DNA of 64,000 nucleotides from Millisia brevis NBRC 105863 (GTDB lineage: Bacteria; Actinomycetota; Actinomycetes; Mycobacteriales; Mycobacteriaceae), in NCBI RefSeq assembly GCF_001552615.1, contig NZ_BCRN01000011.1, positions 124,001 through 188,000 of the forward strand. The letters run 5' to 3'. Below are positions 8,401 to 21,814 of this stretch, in pieces. Made by a program: the position numbers and the translations under genes. The notes below the pieces were generated by a model. That model was not told the origin of the DNA. It ran no database searches and worked only from the letters and a program-made list of their open reading frames with translations. Positions within the stretch are counted from its first letter, which is position 1. Each line of letters starts with the position of its first letter.

Positions 8401-9006
8401 TCAACCGGCCCGGGAGACCCGCAGGACGCGGAAGCCCTTCTGGGAGGCGACACGCTCGACGCCGTAGCCCTCGCCGGTCAGCCAGCCCGCGAGGGAGTCG
8501 GCGCCGAGATTGCGCTGGACCACCAGATGGGCGGCGCCGTCCGGGGTCAACCGCGGCAGCCAGGTCCGCAGCAGCTCGTGCAGGGCCGGCTTGCCGATGC
8601 GGATCGGCGGATTGGACCAGACGGTGGTGAAGCGCAGGTCCGCCGGCACCTCGTCGGGCAGGCAGGCGGTGACGTTGCTCAGCCCGGCCGCGGCGGCATT
8701 GCGCCGCACCAGCTCGACCGCCCGCTCGTTGACGTCGACCCCCCAGACGCGGGCCCGCGGCCGGCGCGCGGCGAGCGTCAACGCGATCGGGCCGTAGCCG
8801 CAGCCGAGGTCGAGGTAGTCCCCGTCGACCGTCGGGACCGGCGCCTTGTGCAGCAGCACCGACGTCCCCGGGTCCAGGCGGGTGCGGGAGAAGACGCCGG
8901 CGTCGGTGGCGAGCTCGAGGCGCACATCCCCCAGGTCGAGCCGAACGACCCCCGGCGACGACGCGGCCGCCGGGCTCGACGCGAAGTACTGCTCGGCATC
9001 CGCCAC
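8401..9006 (-). CDS. Class I SAM-dependent methyltransferase, RsmC-like
   Basis: The 201-residue protein has the SAM-binding motif I DLGCGYGP at residues 66-73 and the acidic loop VDVNERAVELVRRN near 90-103. The catalytic NPPI tetrapeptide is at 132-135. NPP-type catalytic loops methylate exocyclic amines, and this single-domain arrangement matches the small RsmC-like (16S rRNA guanine-N2) family common in Actinobacteria. GTG 9006 is chosen because AGGAGGAG lies just upstream; the frame stays open to 9090 but that part overlaps the S10-operon terminator. Its place behind the ribosomal operon fits an rRNA substrate, though this is an inference. Confidence 0.8.
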   Translation of the reverse strand: MADAEQYFASSPAAASSPGVVRLDLGDVRLELATDAGVFSRTRLDPGTSVLLHKAPVPTVDGDYLDLGCGYGPIALTLAARRPRARVWGVDVNERAVELVRRNAAAAGLSNVTACLPDEVPADLRFTTVWSNPPIRIGKPALHELLRTWLPRLTPDGAAHLVVQRNLGADSLAGWLTGEGYGVERVASQKGFRVLRVSRAG

Positions 9007-9045
9007 CGTGGACTCCTCCTGCTGACAACTGTTCCGGGAAAAGCG

Positions 9046-9086
9046 TTCGGCCCGCCGCTGCCATTGTGTGGCAGCGACGGGCCGAA
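9046..9086 (-). terminator. Rho-independent terminator of the S10 operon
   Basis: Arms of 18 bases (9046-9063 and 9069-9086) pair with one mismatch around a 5-base loop, starting 25 bases after the rpsQ stop. On the minus strand the hairpin is followed by a short TTTT run. It is the strongest terminator in the window and separates ribosomal genes from the methyltransferase. Confidence 0.8.
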
Positions 9087-9110
9087 TCACTAGCTCGGGT
9101 GGTGAAACCC

Positions 9111-9419
9111 TTACTTGGCGCGCTCGAGAACCTCGACCAACCGCCAGTGCTTGGTGGCGGACAGCGGACGGGTCTCCATCAGCGACACGCGGTCGCCGAT
9201 ACGAGCGGTCTCGTTCTCGTCGTGAGCCTTGACCTTCTTGGTGGTCCGGATGACCTTGCCGTACAGCTTGTGCTTGTGGCGGTCTTCCAACTCGACGACG
9301 ATCGTCTTGTTCATCTTGTCGGACACGACGTACCCGATGCGGGTGCGTCGGGCATTGCGGGTCTCGCCCGCTGCCGAGTCGACGGTGCTTTCGGCAGTCA
9401 CGTTCTCGCCCTCACTCAT
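9111..9419 (-). CDS. rpsQ: 30S ribosomal protein S17
   Basis: The 102-residue protein has the S17 signature segments [27 protein letters not shown] and [25 protein letters not shown], the latter at the C-terminus. A variable, actinobacterial-type acidic leader of about 25 residues precedes the core. S17 is a primary 16S rRNA-binding protein of the 30S body. Its start overlaps the rpmC stop by four bases, and it is the last gene of the operon. Confidence 0.97.
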   Translation of the reverse strand: MSEGENVTAESTVDSAAGETRNARRTRIGYVVSDKMNKTIVVELEDRHKHKLYGKVIRTTKKVKAHDENETARIGDRVSLMETRPLSATKHWRLVEVLERAK

Positions 9420-9661
9420 GCGGCATCACCCGCGGTCTCGACGGCCGGGCCACCGGCCAGGCCGAGTTCCCGCTCGCGCAGGATCGTGTAGATCCGGGCG
9501 ATGTCGCCACGAACGACGCGCAACCGGCGGTTGTTGGTCTGCTGGCCGGTCGCCATCTGGAAGCGCAGGTTGAACAGCTCTTCCTTGGCCTCGCGCAACC
9601 GCTCGACCAGCTCTTCTTCGCCCAGCTCGCGCAGATCCGGGGCCGGGGTACCGGTAGCCAT
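9416..9661 (-). CDS. rpmC: 50S ribosomal protein L29
   Basis: Starting at ATG 9661, the 81-residue protein contains [19 protein letters not shown] and [21 protein letters not shown], the two helices of L29, plus a short C-terminal tail. L29 lies at the peptide exit tunnel beside L23. The open frame continues to 9805, but that extension runs through rplP and is not coding. Start and stop overlap its neighbours by a few bases. Confidence 0.96.
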   Translation of the reverse strand: MATGTPAPDLRELGEEELVERLREAKEELFNLRFQMATGQQTNNRRLRVVRGDIARIYTILRERELGLAGGPAVETAGDAA

Positions 9662-10077
9662 CAGAACTGCTCCTCTCGCTTGACGATGCGCGCCTTCAGC
9701 GGCAACTTGTGGATCGCACGAGTGAGCGCCTCGCGGGCGGTCTCCTCGTTGGGGAAGCTCAGCTCGAACAGAATCCGACCCGGCTTCACGTTCGCGACCC
9801 ACCACTCCGGCGAACCCTTACCGGAACCCATGCGGGTCTCGGCGGGCTTCTTGGTCAGCGGGCGGTCCGGGTAGATGTTGATCCAGACCTTGCCGCCACG
9901 CTTGATGTGGCGGTTGATCGCGATACGAGCCGACTCGATCTGCCGGTTGGTCACGTACGCAGGCTCGAGAGCCTGAATGCCGTAATCACCGAACGTCACC
10001 TTGGTGCCGCCCTTGGCGGCGCCGGTGCGACCCGGGTGGTGCTGCTTGCGGTGCTTGACCCGCCGTGGGATCAGCAT
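9661..10077 (-). CDS. rplP: 50S ribosomal protein L16
   Basis: The 138-residue protein begins [16 protein letters not shown] and contains [22 protein letters not shown], both diagnostic of L16. L16 organises the A-site finger and peptidyl-transferase region of the 50S subunit. Its length equals that of the mycobacterial orthologue. The stop codon overlaps the rpmC start (ATGA), and only two bases separate it from rpsC. Confidence 0.97.
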   Translation of the reverse strand: MLIPRRVKHRKQHHPGRTGAAKGGTKVTFGDYGIQALEPAYVTNRQIESARIAINRHIKRGGKVWINIYPDRPLTKKPAETRMGSGKGSPEWWVANVKPGRILFELSFPNEETAREALTRAIHKLPLKARIVKREEQF

Positions 10078-10079
10078 CG

Positions 10080-10889
<810 letters not shown>

Positions 10890-11291
10890 TCAGGCTCCTT
10901 TCCTGCGGCCGCGCGACGAGCCACCCGCGCGGGGGATCGACTCGACGATCACGGTGATGTGCGATGTGCGCTTGCGAATGCGGAACGCACGACCCTGGGC
11001 CCGCGGCTGGAACCGCTTGAGGGTGGCACCCTCGTCGACGAACGCCCGCGAGATCACCAGCGTGCGCGGGTCGAGACCCAGGTTGTTCTCCGCATTGGCC
11101 GCCGCGCTGGCGACGACCTTCGCGACCGGCTCGCTGGCCGACTGCGGTGCGAACTTCAGAATGTCGAGCGCCTCGGCGACCGACTTTCCGCGCACCAGGT
11201 CAACGACACGCCGCGCCTTCATCGGGGTGACCCGAACGTGCTTGGCGGTCGCCCGAGCGATCGGGTTTTCCGTATCGATTTGCGCGCTCAT
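10890..11291 (-). CDS. rplV: 50S ribosomal protein L22
   Basis: The 133-residue protein contains [19 protein letters not shown] near the N-terminus and [20 protein letters not shown] near the C-terminus. The latter forms the beta-hairpin that reaches into the exit tunnel, where macrolide-resistance changes occur in other species. A short basic tail follows. The start overlaps the rpsS stop by four bases. Confidence 0.97.
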   Translation of the reverse strand: MSAQIDTENPIARATAKHVRVTPMKARRVVDLVRGKSVAEALDILKFAPQSASEPVAKVVASAAANAENNLGLDPRTLVISRAFVDEGATLKRFQPRAQGRAFRIRKRTSHITVIVESIPRAGGSSRGRRKGA

Positions 11292-11569
11292 CGCCGCTTC
11301 GCCTTCCGGTCGTCCTTGATGTGCCCCTTGAAGGTGCGGGTCGGCGCGAACTCGCCGAGCTTGTGCCCGACCATCGACTCGGACACGAACACCGGCACGT
11401 GCTTGCGTCCGTCGTGCACGGCGAACGTGTGTCCGATGAAATCGGGCAGGATCGTCGAGCGACGCGACCAGGTCTTGATGACCTGCTTGGTGCCCTTCTC
11501 GTTCTGAACGTCCACCTTCGCAAGGAGGTGGTCGTCAACGAACGGGCCTTTCTTCAGGCTGCGTGGCAT
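11288..11569 (-). CDS. rpsS: 30S ribosomal protein S19
   Basis: The 93-residue protein begins [15 protein letters not shown] and contains [20 protein letters not shown], both S19 hallmarks. S19 sits in the 30S head and forms a complex with S13. Its length is exactly that usual for Actinobacteria. Confidence 0.97.
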   Translation of the reverse strand: MPRSLKKGPFVDDHLLAKVDVQNEKGTKQVIKTWSRRSTILPDFIGHTFAVHDGRKHVPVFVSESMVGHKLGEFAPTRTFKGHIKDDRKAKRR

Positions 11570-11587
11570 CCTTCACTCCCTCCTTGA

Positions 11588-12424
<837 letters not shown>

Positions 12425-12455
12425 GAGTTCTTCTCAGCCTCTCTGGAACCGGCGC

Positions 12456-12761
12456 CTAAGCGACCGGTCCTCCGAAGATCTCGATGGGCTTGCTGTCGGC
12501 CGAGATGGTCACGAGCGCGCGCTTGGTGTCCTTGCGCTTGCCGTAACCGAACCGGGTCCGCTTGCGCTTGCCCTGACGGTTGGCGGTGTTGACGTTGGTG
12601 ACCTTCACGCCGAAGACCTTCTCCACGGCGATCTTGATCTGCGTCTTGTTCGAGTCGGGGTGCACGATGAACGTGTAGGTCCCTTCCTCGATCAGGCCGT
12701 ACGACTTCTCCGAGATGACCGGGGCCAGCAGGATGTCGCGCGGGTCGGCAATGGTGGTCAC
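12456..12761 (-). CDS. rplW: 50S ribosomal protein L23
   Basis: The 101-residue protein has [19 protein letters not shown] at the N-terminus and the [15 protein letters not shown] loop in the middle, which are L23 signatures. L23 surrounds the tunnel exit and docks trigger factor and SRP. The start overlaps the end of rplD by four bases. Confidence 0.97.
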   Translation of the reverse strand: MTTIADPRDILLAPVISEKSYGLIEEGTYTFIVHPDSNKTQIKIAVEKVFGVKVTNVNTANRQGKRKRTRFGYGKRKDTKRALVTISADSKPIEIFGGPVA

Positions 12762-13447
12762 TTGTCGGTCTCCTCAGTGACGGGGGCCTGCGAGCTGCGC
12801 CCGGCGCCATCGATGAAGGTGCCCAGTGCATCCCGACTGAAGACGACGTCGTCGCTGTAGAGGACGTCGTACGTGTTGAGCTGATCGGGAGCGATCGCGT
12901 GCACCTGCGGCAGGTTCGCCACCGACTTCCATGCGGTGACGTCCTCGCGGCCGATGACCACGAGGGTCCGGGGCCGGTCGGTCAACTCCGCCAGGAAGGT
13001 ACGCGCGGTCTTGGTCGAGGGGACCTGTCCGGCAACCAGTTCGGTGACGACGTGGATGCGCTCGTTGCGCAGCCGGTCGGTGAGGGCTCCGCGCAGGGCG
13101 GCGGCCTTCATCTTCTTGGGGGTGCGCTGGCTGTAGTCGCGCGGCTGCGGACCGTGAACGGTGCCACCGCCGGTGAACTGCGGCGCACGGGTCGAGCCCT
13201 GACGCGCACGGCCGGTGCCCTTCTGCCGGAACGGCTTCTTGCCGCCACCGGAGACCTCGCCGCGAGTCTTGGTCGCGTGGGTACCCTGCCGCGCAGCCGC
13301 CTGCTGGGCGACGACGACCTGGTGCATCAAGCCGATGTTCGGCTCGACGTCGAAGATCTCCGCCGGCAGGTCGACCGTGCCGTTGCTGGCACCGCCCGCT
13401 TCCTTAACCGGCACGGTCAGGCTCACGGCCTTTTCCAGGCTGGTCAT
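12758..13447 (-). CDS. rplD: 50S ribosomal protein L4
   Basis: The 229-residue protein carries the long L4 tunnel loop [20 protein letters not shown] followed by [11 protein letters not shown], and the conserved [17 protein letters not shown]4 is an assembly initiator of 50S; in Enterobacteria it also represses the S10 operon through its leader, which is not established for actinobacteria. The last 20 residues are variable. It overlaps rplC by four bases. Confidence 0.97.
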   Translation of the reverse strand: MTSLEKAVSLTVPVKEAGGASNGTVDLPAEIFDVEPNIGLMHQVVVAQQAAARQGTHATKTRGEVSGGGKKPFRQKGTGRARQGSTRAPQFTGGGTVHGPQPRDYSQRTPKKMKAAALRGALTDRLRNERIHVVTELVAGQVPSTKTARTFLAELTDRPRTLVVIGREDVTAWKSVANLPQVHAIAPDQLNTYDVLYSDDVVFSRDALGTFIDGAGRSSQAPVTEETDK

Positions 13448-14109
13448 GCGTGCGCACCACCCTTCACTGCGCTCTTGACGATCACCAGACCACCCTTGCG
13501 GCCGGGGATCGCACCCTTGATCAGCAGCAGTCCCTGCTCGGCATCCACCTTGTGGACGGTCAGGTTCTGCGTGGTCACCCGCTCGTTACCCATGCGGCCG
13601 GACATCCGGGTGCCCTTGAACACGCGGCCCGGGGTGGCGCAGCCACCGATGGAACCGGGACGACGGTGCACCGCCTGCGCGCCGTGGCTGGCGCCCTGGC
13701 CGGAGAAGCCGTGCCGCTTCATCGTGCCCGCGAAGCCCTTGCCCTTCGAGGTACCGGTGACGTCGACGAAGGCGCCGTCCTCGAAAACCTCGGCGGTCAG
13801 TTCCTGGCCGACCTCGAACTGCGAGGGGTCGGCGACGCGCAGCTCCAGCAGGTGCCGGCGCGGGGGAACGTTCGCGTTCTTGTACTGGCCCGCGACCGGC
13901 TTGCTCACCTTGCGCGGGTCGATCGCACCGAAGGCGATCTGAATGGCGTTGTAGCCGTCGCCCTCGACGGTGCGCACCGCGGTCACAACCGCGGGGCCCG
14001 CCTTGACGACGGTGACCGGCACAACCCGGTTGCGATCGTCGAACACCTGGGTCATACCCAGCTTGGTGCCGACGATGCCGGTGGCCGGACGATTCTTGTT
14101 GTCAGTCAT
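13444..14109 (-). CDS. rplC: 50S ribosomal protein L3
   Basis: The product contains [18 protein letters not shown] near the N-terminus and [21 protein letters not shown], the L3 signature, in the middle. L3 initiates 50S assembly and lies near the peptidyl-transferase centre. ATG 14109 has GGAG nine bases upstream and gives 221 residues. GTG 14130, seven codons earlier and overlapping the rpsJ stop, is the alternative but has no Shine-Dalgarno sequence. Confidence 0.95.
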   Translation of the reverse strand: MTDNKNRPATGIVGTKLGMTQVFDDRNRVVPVTVVKAGPAVVTAVRTVEGDGYNAIQIAFGAIDPRKVSKPVAGQYKNANVPPRRHLLELRVADPSQFEVGQELTAEVFEDGAFVDVTGTSKGKGFAGTMKRHGFSGQGASHGAQAVHRRPGSIGGCATPGRVFKGTRMSGRMGNERVTTQNLTVHKVDAEQGLLLIKGAIPGRKGGLVIVKSAVKGGAHA

Positions 14110-14126
14110 CTGTTCGGTCTCCGCGC

Positions 14127-14432
14127 TCACTGAATGTTGACGTCGACGCTCGCCGGCAGGTCGATGCGCATGAGCGCGTCAACCGTCTTCGGCGTCGGGT
14201 CGAGGATGTCGATGAGTCGCTTGTGCGTGCGCATCTCGAAATGCTCGCGCGAGTCCTTGTACTTGTGCGGCGACCGAATGACGCAATACACGTTCTTTTC
14301 GGTCGGCAGCGGCACCGGGCCCACCACGCGCGCACCCGTGCGGGTCACCGTCTCCACGATCTTGCGCGCCGAGGCGTCGATGGCCTCGTGGTCATAGGCC
14401 TTGAGCCTGATGCGGATCTTCTGTCCCGCCAC
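14127..14432 (-). CDS. rpsJ: 30S ribosomal protein S10 (NusE)
   Basis: Starting at GTG 14432, the 101-residue protein begins [20 protein letters not shown] and contains [20 protein letters not shown] and [19 protein letters not shown], diagnostic for S10. S10 also acts as NusE in antitermination. GGAAGAGGACATC just upstream supports the GTG start; the longer open frame to 14567 is leader. It is the first gene of the operon. Confidence 0.97.
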   Translation of the reverse strand: MAGQKIRIRLKAYDHEAIDASARKIVETVTRTGARVVGPVPLPTEKNVYCVIRSPHKYKDSREHFEMRTHKRLIDILDPTPKTVDALMRIDLPASVDVNIQ

Positions 14433-14924
14433 GCTGATGTCCTCTTCCCTGCCGTGTGTCCGGGGGCTCGCTGGGAGCCGATTGACGTTTGTCCTGCCGC
14501 AGCGACGAAGCGTCTGCCGCGTCGACTCGGTCATTGCTGCGACCGACGAGACACCGGGGGCGGACACGAACCGTGAACAGAAGGCAGGCGCCGAAGCGCC
14601 ACGGTGGACCGCATATGCCGCTGTTCACATGTCAGTGTTCCTCCGGTCCACGCGGTCGGGCGTGTCGGAATCGTGGGGATATGTCATCCCTCGACTCCGA
14701 ACCTGACCTACCCGCTTGGATCGGATGCACCCTCGAGTGCTCGTCCCCGACTCAGGCCGCAGAAAAACTGCACCTGTCGTCAAGGCAACCCGGATAGTAT
14801 GCCCCGGGTCGGGCAGTCGGATCAAATCGGCCCCCTTCCCGGGCGCCGCCGTCGACCCGACCAGACTAGCGGCAGGGTTTCTGCGCCGACGGGGCCGCCG
14901 AGCCGATCGCCAGGGGGAAAGACT
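14433..14924 (-). promoter_or_regulatory. S10 operon leader and divergent promoter region
   Basis: This 492-base gap separates rpsJ (minus) from the receiver gene (plus) and holds no convincing gene. On the minus strand it contains a compact GGCGC-TTCG-GCGCC hairpin at 14587-14600 with a stable UUCG-type loop. A second pair of 8-base arms (GTGGACCG at 14604-14611, CGGTCCAC at 14644-14651) brackets it upstream. On the plus strand TAGTAT near 14795 is a candidate -10 box for the receiver gene. The exact rpsJ promoter cannot be fixed by eye. Confidence 0.45.
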
Positions 14925-15275
14925 GTGAGCACCGCCCGCGTCCTGCTCGTGGACGACGAGGAGACCATTCGCGACGGGCTGGCCCCCTTCCTCGGGCGGT
15001 CCGGATTCGAGGTCACCACCGCCGCCGACGGGCGCGCGGCCCTCGACGCCCTGGCCGGCGAGGCCGTGGACATCGTCGTATCCGACATCCTGATGCCGGG
15101 TATGGACGGGCGCGAGCTGGTGCGCCGGCTGCGCGCCGCCGACAACTGGACGCCGATCATCCTGTTGACCCGCGTCGGCGCGTCCTTCGAGCGGTCGGCC
15201 GCCCTCGAGGAGGGTGCCGACGACTATCTCAACAAGCCGTTCGACCCGACCCGGGCGTCGGCCGGCCGGTGGTGA
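14925..15275 (+). CDS. Receiver-domain response regulator, apparently truncated
   Basis: The 116-residue product begins VSTARVLLVDDEE and has the full phosphorylation chemistry of a CheY-like receiver: acidic pair D10/D11, phospho-acceptor D54 (SDILMPGMDG), T82 and K104 (NKPF). It stops about ten residues after the lysine, where helix 5 and then an output domain would normally follow, and ends in an unrelated-looking TRASAGRW. GGGGGAAAG precedes the GTG. No kinase lies next to it. It may be a decayed OmpR-like regulator or a stand-alone receiver with a short last helix. The next gene begins only 17 bases later. Confidence 0.7.
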   Translation: MSTARVLLVDDEETIRDGLAPFLGRSGFEVTTAADGRAALDALAGEAVDIVVSDILMPGMDGRELVRRLRAADNWTPIILLTRVGASFERSAALEEGADDYLNKPFDPTRASAGRW

Positions 15276-15292
15276 CCACCTCGGGGAGAACC

Positions 15293-15886
15293 ATGCGCTT
15301 CGCCGTCCACCGCCGCCCGTCCGGGCGCACCCATCTGCGATCGACCGTGCCCGCTCTCGCCCTGATCGGCGCCGCGCTCGGCCTCACCGGCTGCGACGTC
15401 AGCCTCGACCGCGGGGACGAGGCCACCGGAGCCGCGGCGGTAGCCGTCACCTCGACCGAAACCGCCGCAGCGGAGACGACGACCTCCGTCGAGGCTGCCG
15501 CGACCCGCCCGTCGACCTCGGTCGAACGTCCGGCGGGCGACTACTCCCCGACCGTGGTCATCAACAGAACCCGCGAGCAGTACCGGAGCCGCGCTTCCCA
15601 GATCTCCTGTCCGACGGGCGAGGTGCGCATCGACCGGGCGGTCTCCCGCGTCGAGATCACCGAGGACTGCGCCGCGGTGACGCTGACCTCCGCCGCGAGC
15701 GGATCGGTGGTGCTCGCCCAGCACATCGACACCCTGCGCGTCGACGCCCAGGTCGCGGTGGTGCTGACGTCCTCGGTCGACACCGTCATCATCACCTCCA
15801 CCGGGACCACCGTCGGCTGGGAAAGCGGCACCGCCGACGTCACCGACACCGGGGCGGTCAACCGCTACGGAACGATGGAGGGCTGA
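15293..15886 (+). CDS. Secreted lipoprotein, DUF3060-like
   Basis: The 197-residue product has an Arg-rich start, a hydrophobic core (VPALALIGAALGLTG) and a lipobox LTGC with the lipidated cysteine at residue 34. A Thr/Ala/Glu-rich linker of about 50 residues follows. The rest is a repetitive, Val/Thr-rich beta domain (VRIDRAVSRVEITEDCAAVTL) like the DUF3060 beta-helix proteins of mycobacteria. A paired Cys (CPTGE and EDCAA) could form a disulfide. Function is unknown. ATG 15293 has GGGGAG five bases before it; GTG 15269 is less likely. Confidence 0.7.
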   Translation: MRFAVHRRPSGRTHLRSTVPALALIGAALGLTGCDVSLDRGDEATGAAAVAVTSTETAAAETTTSVEAAATRPSTSVERPAGDYSPTVVINRTREQYRSRASQISCPTGEVRIDRAVSRVEITEDCAAVTLTSAASGSVVLAQHIDTLRVDAQVAVVLTSSVDTVIITSTGTTVGWESGTADVTDTGAVNRYGTMEG

Positions 15887-15940
15887 GCACGACGGTCCGC
15901 CGAAATGGTCGGCGGGCGGTTTGTGGCCCAGGATGGGGGG

Positions 15941-18234
<2,294 letters not shown>

Positions 18235-18235
<1 letters not shown>

Positions 18236-21200
18236 TGCAGAAACCCCGCGACGCTGCGGTGCTTGTCGACAACGTCCACAAGCGCTTCGGTGACGTGCAC
18301 GCGCTGCGCGGTATCAGCTTCGCGGCGCAGCGCGGCTCCGTCCTGGGGGTGCTCGGGCCGAACGGTGCGGGCAAGACCACCACCGTCAAGGTCCTCTCCA
18401 CATTGCTCAGCCCCGACGAGGGCACCGCGCACGTCGCCGGTTTCGACGTGGTCAAGGAAGCGGCGATGGTGCGCCGCTCGATCATGATGACCGGGCAGTA
18501 CGCCGCGCTCGACGAGACCTTGAGCGGCCGGGCGAACGTCGAACTCTTCGGCCGCCTGATGGGTCTGCGCAAGAAGGCCGCCCGGCAGCGTGCCGACGAA
18601 TTGATCGAGGAATTCGACCTGACCGAGGCGGCCCGCCGCCCGGTCTCCGGATACTCCGGCGGTATGCGCCGCCGCATCGACATCGCCTGCGGGCTGGTCG
18701 TGCGCCCGAGCGTGGTCTTCCTCGACGAGCCGACGACCGGCCTCGATCCGCGCAGTCGGCAGAACGTCTGGATGCTCGTCGAAAGCCTCAAGCGGCAGGG
18801 CATCACGGTCCTGCTGACGACGCAGTACCTCGAGGAAGCCGACAAGCTCAGCGACAACATCATCGTGATCGACCGGGGCACCGTGATCGCCGAGGGCACC
18901 GCCGACGAGCTCAAGGCGATGGCCGGTGGCTCGTTCTGCGAGATCGTCCCGGCCGACCCGAACGATCTGCCCGCGATGCTCGACGCGTTGGGCGGCATGG
19001 TGCCGGTCGCGGTGCGATCGGCGCTGGAGCCGGATGACCGGTTGCTGTCCATTCCGGCCCCCGACGGCACCACCACGTTGACCGAGGCGGTTCGTCGCCT
19101 CGACCAGGCGGGGATCGACCTCGAGGACATCGGCCTGCGCCGCCCCTCCCTCGACGACGTCTTCCTGCAGTTCACCGGGGCCGAGCAGGCGGATCCCGAG
19201 GCGATGCAGAACGCGCCGACCCAGCCGATGCCGATCATTCGCACCGCTCGACCGGCCGCCGGGCGCCGCCGCGCCGACCTGCGTCCGCCGGCGCAGGAGG
19301 CCGCACCCGCAGCACCCGCCGGGGTCGAGTCGCCGCGGGTCGTGCCGCCGGCCGACGCGCGGGTCGAGGCACCGACGGCCTTCGCCCCGCTCGCCGGATT
19401 GGCCGCGGCCGCACCCTCGGACGCCCCGCCGGCCGGGGAGCGCAACGGCTCGGGGGATCGCGCCCGGTCCGCCGATCACGCGGCGGCCGCCCCGCTGCCT
19501 CCGCAGCCGGAGGCCGTCCCGCTGCCCCCGCAACCGGAGGCCGCCCCGCTGCCCCCGCAGCCGATGGCCGCCCCGCTGCCGGAGGTCGTCGAGCCCGCCG
19601 CGCAACCTCCCGCCACCCCCGTACAGCCCGCCGCCGAGGCGACTCCGGTCGCACCCGCGCGGCCCGTTCCGCCGCGCCGCGTGGTTTCCGCGCCGACCGA
19701 GGAGGACCGGGAGCTGCCGCACCAGCCCGGCTACGTCTCCGATGAGATCGGTCGGTACGTCTCCGGCGAGATCCCGCAGTATCTACCCCTCGAGATCGAC
19801 GCTCCGGGTGACCGCATCGTCGTGGGCGGTCCGGTCGACGACGCCGGCTCGGACCATACGGACGGCGATCCGCTCGACGGACCGGCGGTCAACGGCCATG
19901 CCGCCGACCAGGGCGCATTCGAGTGGGACGAGTACGAGCAGCGACGGGACGAGCAGGGTCCTCGGGAGGTCCGGGACCCGCGCGCCTACGACGGGCGCGG
20001 CTACGACCCCCGCGGCTACGGTCGTGCGCCGCACGAACCGGGGCCCTACGAGCGTGAAACATACGACCGTGCGGCATTCGACCGCGAGTCCCCGGATCGG
20101 GGAAGGTTCGACCGCCGGCACGCCGCCGATGCGGGTGGATACAACCCGCGCAAGTACGAAGCGGCCGGCTATGAGTCGGCCGACTACGAGCCGACCGACT
20201 ACGACGCCGCCAGGTACGAGGACGCCGACTACAACGCCACCGGCTTCGACGCGGCCGAATTCGACCGCCCCAGCTACGAGCGCCCCAGCTACGACCCGGG
20301 TGACGAGCGGTCCTTCGATTACCTCGACATGCCGACCGAGCGACGCTTCCGCGACGACTCGCACGCGCCTTCCAACGGGTCCAATGGGTCCAATGGGTCC
20401 AATGGGTCCAATGGGTCCAATGGGGATCGTCCGACCACCACCGAGTTGGCGGCGCACTTCGACCTGCCGCCGGTGCTCGACGACGATTTCGACGCCTGGT
20501 CGAGCACGACCGGATCGCCGGATCGCGGCCCGGTGGCCGAGGCCTTCCCCCGCCACCGCAGCGATCGAGCCGATCTGCACCGGGCCGACCAGCACGACGC
20601 CGGCCGGCACGACGCCGACCGTCACGAGACCGAGTTGCACGGTGCCGACCAACGCGGGGCCGAAGTGCACGAGGACCAGCACGGGGCCGATCTGCACGGG
20701 GCCGATCTGCACGGGGCCGATCTGCACGGGGCAAACGAACACCCGGAGGACTACGACGCGTACCGGGGCGACCCTCCGGTCGACGGGCCGATCGACGATT
20801 ACTTCGACGATCTGACCGACGAGCAGTTGGCAAATTTCGACCCGACCCTGTACGAGCCTGTTCCCCCGGACGACCGGCCCACCGATATCGGTCCGGCCAT
20901 CCGCGGACCATATCCGCCGGACCCGGCCGCCTCCGGCATCGAATCGATCCGGCGCCCCCGCCCGACGGCACACCGCGAGACGGTCGAGGCCGCCCCGGCT
21001 CCGATCGACGACGTACCACCGCGCAACGGCCACGATCATCATCGCGTCGACGAACTCGACGACGGCCCGGTGTACGAGCCCGAACACGCGGACGCCGACA
21101 CCGGGGCGCATGCCGCGGAACACACCGCGGCGGCTGCGTCGGTCGACGACGCCGACGCGGACGATCGGCCGCGTGCCTACGACGATGTGCCCGCCGAACT

Positions 21201-21813
21201 GCTGTCGGAAACGCCCTACGAGCAGGCTCCGCGCTCCCCCGGCTCCACCGGTCGCCATTCGGCGGTGCCGGAGTACGACTCGCCGGCGTACGAGCCGGTC
21301 CGGGTCGAGCGGCGCGGCGATGCGCCGCGGCACGGCATGCCCCGACCGCACCGACCGGCCCGCCCCAGCCGCGTCGACCCACCGGCGACAGCGCACCGGC
21401 GCGACGAGTCCGACGGCGACGGTCCCGGCAATGTCCGACGCATCGGGATGCGACCGACGGCCGGTGACGCGGGCGATGTCGCACATTCGCGGATCCGCCC
21501 GCCCGGCCACCCGGTCAGCGGTCCGATCGAGGTGGTGCCTCGCGACGGCTCCGCCGACCCCGTAGCGCAGGACGAGGCCCCGGGACCTTCCGACCGCACC
21601 GCCCGACCGGGCGCCGACCACACAGCCCGACCGGGCGCCGACCACACCGCCCGACCGGGCGCCCGCCCGCAGCCGGCGATGGGCCCGCGTCCGCTGCGTC
21701 CGGCACCGTCCACCGACGGTGACGAGCCCGCCGACTACGGCACCTTCGGCGAACCGCTCCCGCCGCGTGGCCGCCCGGTTCCACAGCGGCGTCGTCCACA
21801 CGGAGGCGCGTGA
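18235..21813 (+). CDS. DrrA-like ABC exporter ATPase with a giant disordered C-terminal tail
   Basis: Residues 1-320 form a complete ABC-2 exporter ATPase of the DrrA/daunorubicin-resistance type. Walker A GPNGAGKTT is at 41-49 (K47), the signature YSGGM at 140-144, Walker B FLDEPTTGLD with D164/E165, and TTQYLEEADKL is the H-loop region. The C-terminal DrrA-type domain ends near LDDVFLQFTG. Family members normally end here. This protein continues for about 870 residues of low-complexity sequence. In order it has a Pro/Ala-rich part with PLPPQPEA repeats, a Tyr/Asp/Arg-rich part with a tyrosine every five to eight residues, six SNG repeats, a His-rich part with HGADL repeats, acidic stretches and HTARPGAD repeats. 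The frame is open throughout and the two permeases follow directly, so the tail is real coding sequence. Confidence 0.9.
19486..19580 (+). repeat. 24-base tandem repeat encoding PLPPQPEA
   Basis: About three and a half imperfect copies of a 24-base unit encode PLPPQPEA/V repeats in the Pro-rich part of the ATPase tail. Confidence 0.7.
20371..20424 (+). repeat. 9-base tandem repeat, six copies, encoding SNG
   Basis: Six head-to-tail copies of TCCAATGGG (the first with one change) encode (Ser-Asn-Gly)x6 within the ATPase tail. The period is a multiple of three, so copy-number change keeps the frame. Confidence 0.95.
20680..20733 (+). repeat. 15-base tandem repeat encoding HGADL
   Basis: Three perfect copies of CACGGGGCCGATCTG (20680-20724) and a partial fourth encode His-Gly-Ala-Asp-Leu repeats in the His-rich part of the ATPase tail. 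Confidence 0.95.
21598..21666 (+). repeat. 24-base tandem repeat encoding HTARPGAD
   Basis: Nearly three copies of a 24-base unit encode TARPGADH repeats near the end of the ATPase tail. Confidence 0.9.
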
Positions 21814-21814
21814 C

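Noticed and set aside
9416-9805. Longer start for rpmC at 9805
   Set aside because: The extra 48 codons overlap rplP and do not look like L29; ATG 9661 gives the exact family length.
15269-15886. Lipoprotein start at GTG 15269
   Set aside because: It overlaps the receiver gene and lacks a ribosome-binding site, while ATG 15293 follows GGGGAG.
20371-20733. Possible CRISPR-like array
   Set aside because: The repeats are contiguous, 9 or 15 bases long, without spacers, and lie in frame inside a coding tail.
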